A program made the position numbers and the translations under genes. A stretch of DNA of 64,000 nt from Nitrospirillum viridazoti (GTDB lineage: Bacteria > Pseudomonadota > Alphaproteobacteria > Azospirillales > Azospirillaceae): assembly GCF_007827975.1 (NCBI RefSeq), contig NZ_VITT01000029.1. One strand, written 5' to 3'. The notes beneath the pieces were generated by a model. The model did not search any database, was not told where the DNA came from, and saw nothing but the letters and a program-made list of their open reading frames with translations. Within the stretch, counting starts at the first letter, position 1, and every line of letters starts with the position of its first letter. Below, in pieces: positions 62,372-64,000 of this stretch.

Positions 62372-62862
62372 TGCGCACCCCCGCCATTGGATCCGGCCGC
62401 CAGGACCGAGTTGGTGCGGGCCAGGATGGTCGACAGCGAGATGTTCTGGGCGCGGCTGCGGTCGCGGCTGGCGGCCTCGTGGGCGGACAGGGCGTCGGGG
62501 TCCCAGATCTGGAAGGTGTGGCGGCGGCCGACGAAGGCGGCACCTTCGGTGATGCCGGCGAAGGCCATGAAGTTTTCCGGCAGGACGATGCGGCCCTCGG
62601 GGTCCAGCGCCAGGCGGACGGACCCGCCGAACACGGTGGTTTCAATCAGGTCGCGCATGTCATCGGGCATATTGGGGTTGTCCAGCGCCTCGGACAGGCG
62701 ATCCATATAGTCGACGCTGCAGGCATCGATGGCATTGGCCTGCAGGGACCGGAAGACGATCAGCTCCGTCTGCCCACCAAGGACGCCGCGGAAGGAAGAC
62801 GGGACTGAAACCCGACCCTTCTTGTCGACCTTGTTCACATATGTGGACAGGAACAAGCCCAT
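62368..62862 (-). CDS. mraZ: Transcriptional regulator MraZ
   Basis: Encodes 164 aa. Ring-shaped DNA-binding protein with two SpoVT-AbrB-like repeats (FLSTYVNKVDKKGRVSVPSS; LALDPEGRIVLPENFMAFAG), each with the DxKGR/DxxGR loop. It represses the dcw promoter in E. coli by binding TGGGN repeats with 5-bp spacers; five such repeats lie 112-152 bp upstream of its start here. First gene of the cluster. Confidence 0.97.
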   Translation of the reverse strand: MGLFLSTYVNKVDKKGRVSVPSSFRGVLGGQTELIVFRSLQANAIDACSVDYMDRLSEALDNPNMPDDMRDLIETTVFGGSVRLALDPEGRIVLPENFMAFAGITEGAAFVGRRHTFQIWDPDALSAHEAASRDRSRAQNISLSTILARTNSVLAAGSNGGGAQ

Positions 62863-62973
62863 CGATCCCCGCGTCTCCAGCGCCTCCGCGCCCCACCCGA
62901 TCCGGCACCAGCCCCAGTTTCAGAATGCGTCGCCCGTCCGGGTAAGACCGGATAGGCCTGCGCGCCCTGTTTT

Positions 62974-63018
62974 TGGGTCCATATGGGGTAGCATGGGAAC
63001 TTATGGGCGTCAATGGGA
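62974..63018 (+). promoter_or_regulatory. mraZ: Array of five TGGGN boxes (MraZ operator candidate)
   Basis: TGGG occurs at 62974, 62984, 62994, 63004 and 63014, a strict 10-bp period: TGGGT, TGGGG, TGGGA, TGGGC, TGGGA each separated by 5 bp. This is the known MraZ recognition pattern. The array stands 112 bp upstream of the mraZ start. Confidence 0.85.
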
Positions 63019-63034
63019 GGACTCGGCTCAATGC

Positions 63035-63182
63035 TTGTCCACACGGCGTTTTTCCACAGTTGTGGAAAACGTTCTTCTTGCCGGCGCCTCTAAATCGAAC
63101 GGGTAGGTCCTTCCCCCATATATTCGTGGGTTTCCGCCGAATCTAATAGCCTTCGGATAGGGGATACCTATCCTGTGGATAA
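63035..63182. promoter_or_regulatory. Cluster of DnaA-box-like sites
   Basis: TTGTCCACA (63035-63043), the inverted pair TTTTCCACA (63050-63058) and TGTGGAAAA (63061-63069), and TGTGGATAA (63174-63182), which is the exact complement of the consensus TTATCCACA. Four sites in 150 bp just upstream of mraZ. DnaA control of dcw transcription is the natural reading; an origin is less likely. Confidence 0.55.
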
Positions 63183-63363
63183 GGGGGTCGGCCACGCAAC
63201 CGTTAGTGAAACGGCCCCCAAATCTTTTGGATAAGCCGCCTTGGTTATTCGGGGGCTGGTTTTAGGCCCAAGTACTCGTCGGTTCAGGGCCTGGCACCAA
63301 ATATGGTAAGGGAAGGGTCATAGGCCGCGATATGTAGGCACAAGAAGCCGTTTTACGGTCCTT

Positions 63364-63511
63364 TCCCATGAATTCCCATGCGGCGCCCAAACGACACCGA
63401 AAATCCCATGCCATCCCATGGGCGGGTGGAGTCACGGGAGTTGAGGCGCGTTTTCCCATGCGATCCCACGCCCGACCCATCCGTGGCGGGCGGCGATGGG
63501 TGGGGATGGGA
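63364..63511. promoter_or_regulatory. Second, distal arrays of TGGGN boxes
   Basis: On the minus strand TGGGN boxes lie in 10-bp pairs whose left ends are 63364/63374, 63404/63414 and 63454/63464, all in the same 10-bp phase, with extra boxes at 63385 and 63475 one base out of phase. On the plus strand TGGGT/TGGGA pair at 63497/63507. No gene lies here; the stretch separates rnpB from the mraZ promoter. Confidence 0.6.
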
Positions 63512-63536
63512 AAACCCCCATCTGCTGGAATCAAAT

Positions 63537-63969
<433 letters not shown>

Positions 63970-64000
63970 CGGCGACCCTAGGCGCATCGACCGGGGGATG

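Noticed and set aside
63035..63182. Chromosomal origin of replication
   Set aside because: DnaA-like boxes are present but no AT-rich unwinding region, and neither dnaA nor hemE/parAB lies nearby.

Overview
The window is high-GC chromosomal DNA from an alphaproteobacterium. A Rhodospirillales/Azospirillaceae-type host (Nitrospirillum/Azospirillum-like) is my best inference. The basis is a PetABC cytochrome bc1 operon, a dcw cluster of alphaproteobacterial order, the ftsZ-lpxC-bamD-recN-ligA neighbourhood, and long Pro/Ala-rich extensions on FtsZ, FtsL and BamD. No rRNA or tRNA gene and no CRISPR array was recognised.

Layout. 1-92: tail of a transposase cut by the window edge. 0.3-1.8 kb (minus): hemF and trmL. 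2.06-4.77 kb (plus): petA-petB-petC. 4.8-7.0 kb (minus): a DUF898 membrane protein translationally coupled to an M48 protease. 7.1-9.5 kb (plus): a DUF924 protein and two tandem paralogous membrane-anchored proteins. 9.5-12.8 kb: a VOC protein, AraC and LysR regulators and an aldo/keto reductase. 13-16 kb (minus): ychF, a DUF985 cupin, a GST and glyoxalase II. 16.2-21.4 kb (plus): two coiled-coil membrane proteins, a small membrane protein, cytochrome c, a GDSL autotransporter and an NTF2-like secreted protein. 21.4-27.3 kb (minus): an RND/MMPL exporter, a YCF48-type beta-propeller and a DUF1302 protein. 27.5-32.5 kb (minus): a PAS-GGDEF-EAL protein, a small membrane protein, a glyoxalase I-like protein and a DUF4097-like secreted protein. 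32.8-38.0 kb (minus): ligA, recN, bamD. 38.2-41.8 kb: an accessory block. 41.9-62.9 kb (minus): lpxC, then the dcw cluster read mraZ-rsmH-ftsL-ftsI-murE-murF-mraY-murD-ftsW-murG-(37-aa ORF)-murC-murB-ddlB-ftsQ-ftsA-ftsZ. 62.9-63.5 kb: a regulatory region with arrays of TGGGN (MraZ-type) boxes and DnaA-like boxes. 63.54-63.97 kb (minus): rnpB.

The most unusual content lies between bamD and lpxC (39.2-41.8 kb), inside an otherwise conserved gene neighbourhood. Three tandem units each hold a palindromic upstream site of form TGT-N10-ACA, a conserved AT-rich block, a near-consensus sigma-54 (-24/-12) promoter, two tiny membrane-protein genes (40-52 codons) and a strong hairpin terminator. The spacing is invariant: 151 bp from site to -24 element and 58 bp from -24 element to start codon in all three. 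The encoded peptides are homologous to each other over a 21-residue C-terminal hydrophobic block ending in N-[AT]-M-L. I know of no described system that matches it. NifA or another sigma-54 activator controlling a family of membrane microproteins is the working hypothesis.

Working together: the right half is the cell-envelope and division factory (peptidoglycan precursors, divisome, lipid A deacetylase LpxC, BamD). The left part is respiration, haem synthesis, glutathione-linked detoxification (two glyoxalase genes, GST) and envelope or secretion accessory genes.
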